This document shows, piece after piece, positions 63,494 through 64,000 of a stretch of DNA of 64,000 bases. Below the pieces are notes generated by a model. The model saw only the letters and a list, made by a program, of their open reading frames with translations, was not told where the DNA came from and made no database searches. The position numbers and the translations under genes were made by a program. How positions within the stretch are numbered: position 1 is the first letter of the stretch; each line of letters opens with the position of its first letter. Origin of the DNA: Poriferisodalis sp965262965 (lineage in GTDB: Bacteria; Actinomycetota; Acidimicrobiia; Acidimicrobiales; Poriferisodalaceae). The stretch is taken from positions 1,178,001 through 1,242,000 of the forward strand of contig NZ_OZ253573.1 in assembly GCF_965262965.1 (NCBI RefSeq), in the 5' to 3' direction.

Positions 63494-64000
63494 GTGGCTG
63501 ATTACATTCCTCGGATGGCAGACACCAGAATCGAGTTTCTGGCGGAGTCTCCCGCAGCGCTGTTCATCACAGGTGCACGTGCCACAGGCAAGACAACCAC
63601 TGCACGCCGCCACGCAGCGACCGTGATTCAGCTGGACAACGCCGATGAGGCCGCCGCGGTACGAGCCGATCCCGACGCCGCCCTGCGCCATCTCCAGCCA
63701 CCGGTCTTGCTCGATGAGTGGCAAGTAGTCCCCGAGGTGCTTGGCGCCGTCAAACGGGCCGTGGACAGCGACCGCACTCCGGGCCGGTTCATTCTCAGCG
63801 GCTCCGTCCGCTCCGCTCGCGATCCCGCCCTGTGGCCCGGCACGGGTCGTTTGCTCTCGGTCGCCATGCATCCGCTGACGGTGCGGGAACACATGGGCAC
63901 AATCGGTGTCGAGTTCCTTGAGCGCCTGCGAACCAGAGAGGGCATTCGCCTGCCGGCAGACCCACCTGATCTGCGCGGCTACGTAGACATCGCGTTGAAG
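63494..64000 (+). CDS. AAA_14/DUF4143-type ATPase, 5' part (runs off the window)
   Basis: At least 169 codons are open to the window end. Walker A is ITGARATGKTTTARRHA at about residues 20-36, and the Walker B-like LLDEWQVVPEVLGAVKRAVD follows near 72. FILSGSVRSARDP and the MHPLTVREHMG block are typical of the AAA_14 family, which normally ends in a DUF4143 nuclease-like domain outside this window. A GTG at 63494 and an ATG at 63515 are both possible starts. Function is unknown. Confidence 0.82.
   Translation, partial: MADYIPRMADTRIEFLAESPAALFITGARATGKTTTARRHAATVIQLDNADEAAAVRADPDAALRHLQPPVLLDEWQVVPEVLGAVKRAVDSDRTPGRFILSGSVRSARDPALWPGTGRLLSVAMHPLTVREHMGTIGVEFLERLRTREGIRLPADPPDLRGYVDIALK

Overview
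The window is GC-rich chromosomal DNA from an actinobacterium, most likely a marine or host-associated member of the class Acidimicrobiia. This is inferred from the actinobacterial gene order (clpX, folC, ndk, mreBCD, mrdA, rodA, radical SAM pair, rng, rplU, rpmA, obgE, proB, proA), a class II DAHP synthase, an LLM-type F420-dependent oxidoreductase and a DmdA-like aminomethyltransferase. No rRNA is present to settle the taxonomy.

Bases 1-7400 hold an N-acyl-D-amino-acid deacylase-like amidohydrolase, a small envelope-glycan group (sugar-phosphate transferase, GT-C membrane protein, galE) and a DUF3048 lipoprotein. Bases 7400-13450 hold rsfS/nadD, a sigma-70 factor whose leader carries two C-loop hairpins resembling the actinobacterial 6C RNA, aroG, and a MoxR/VWA pair. 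Bases 13500-32320 are one long minus-strand housekeeping array: read in the direction of transcription, clpX, folC, ndk, the rod-shape genes mreB-mreC-mreD-mrdA-rodA, two radical-SAM-associated genes, rng, L21/L27, obgE, proB and proA. Many of these genes overlap by a few bases, which suggests translational coupling. The genes tig and clpP are divergent from clpX. clpP is followed by a tRNA-Gly gene and two degenerate 83-bp copies derived from it.

Bases 35100-49200 are accessory. They hold a DmdA-like gene, two tandem SDR paralogues with a decaying VOC gene, mmsA, and an ATPase. A second 3' end of mmsA is split by an insert carrying a SWIM protein and a VapBC pair. Then comes a mobile-element graveyard (truncated D12 methyltransferase, IS630 and IS30 fragments, a DUF222 fragment, a VapB remnant), another VapBC pair, an ADP-ribosylglycohydrolase and a broken tyrosine phosphatase. 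An exact 18-bp copy of the tRNA-Pro 3' end at 44739 matches the tRNA-Pro gene at 49143, consistent with a decayed tRNA-integrated island.

Bases 49400-64000 hold a ferredoxin, the LLM oxidoreductase, two Nudix proteins, a UvrD-like helicase with an HRDC-like tail, folE, tRNA-Arg/His/Lys, a predicted selenoprotein, a secreted cell-wall-binding/propeller/metalloprotease gene interrupted by an amber codon, two AhpD-fold proteins, an orphan vsr, HicBA and the start of an AAA ATPase.

The most striking item is the selenoprotein at 56293-57306. It is a GrdB-like protein with an in-frame TGA in a UxxC motif, and a perfect 8-bp stem-loop with a G-first apical loop begins 10 nt after the TGA, matching the bacterial SECIS pattern.
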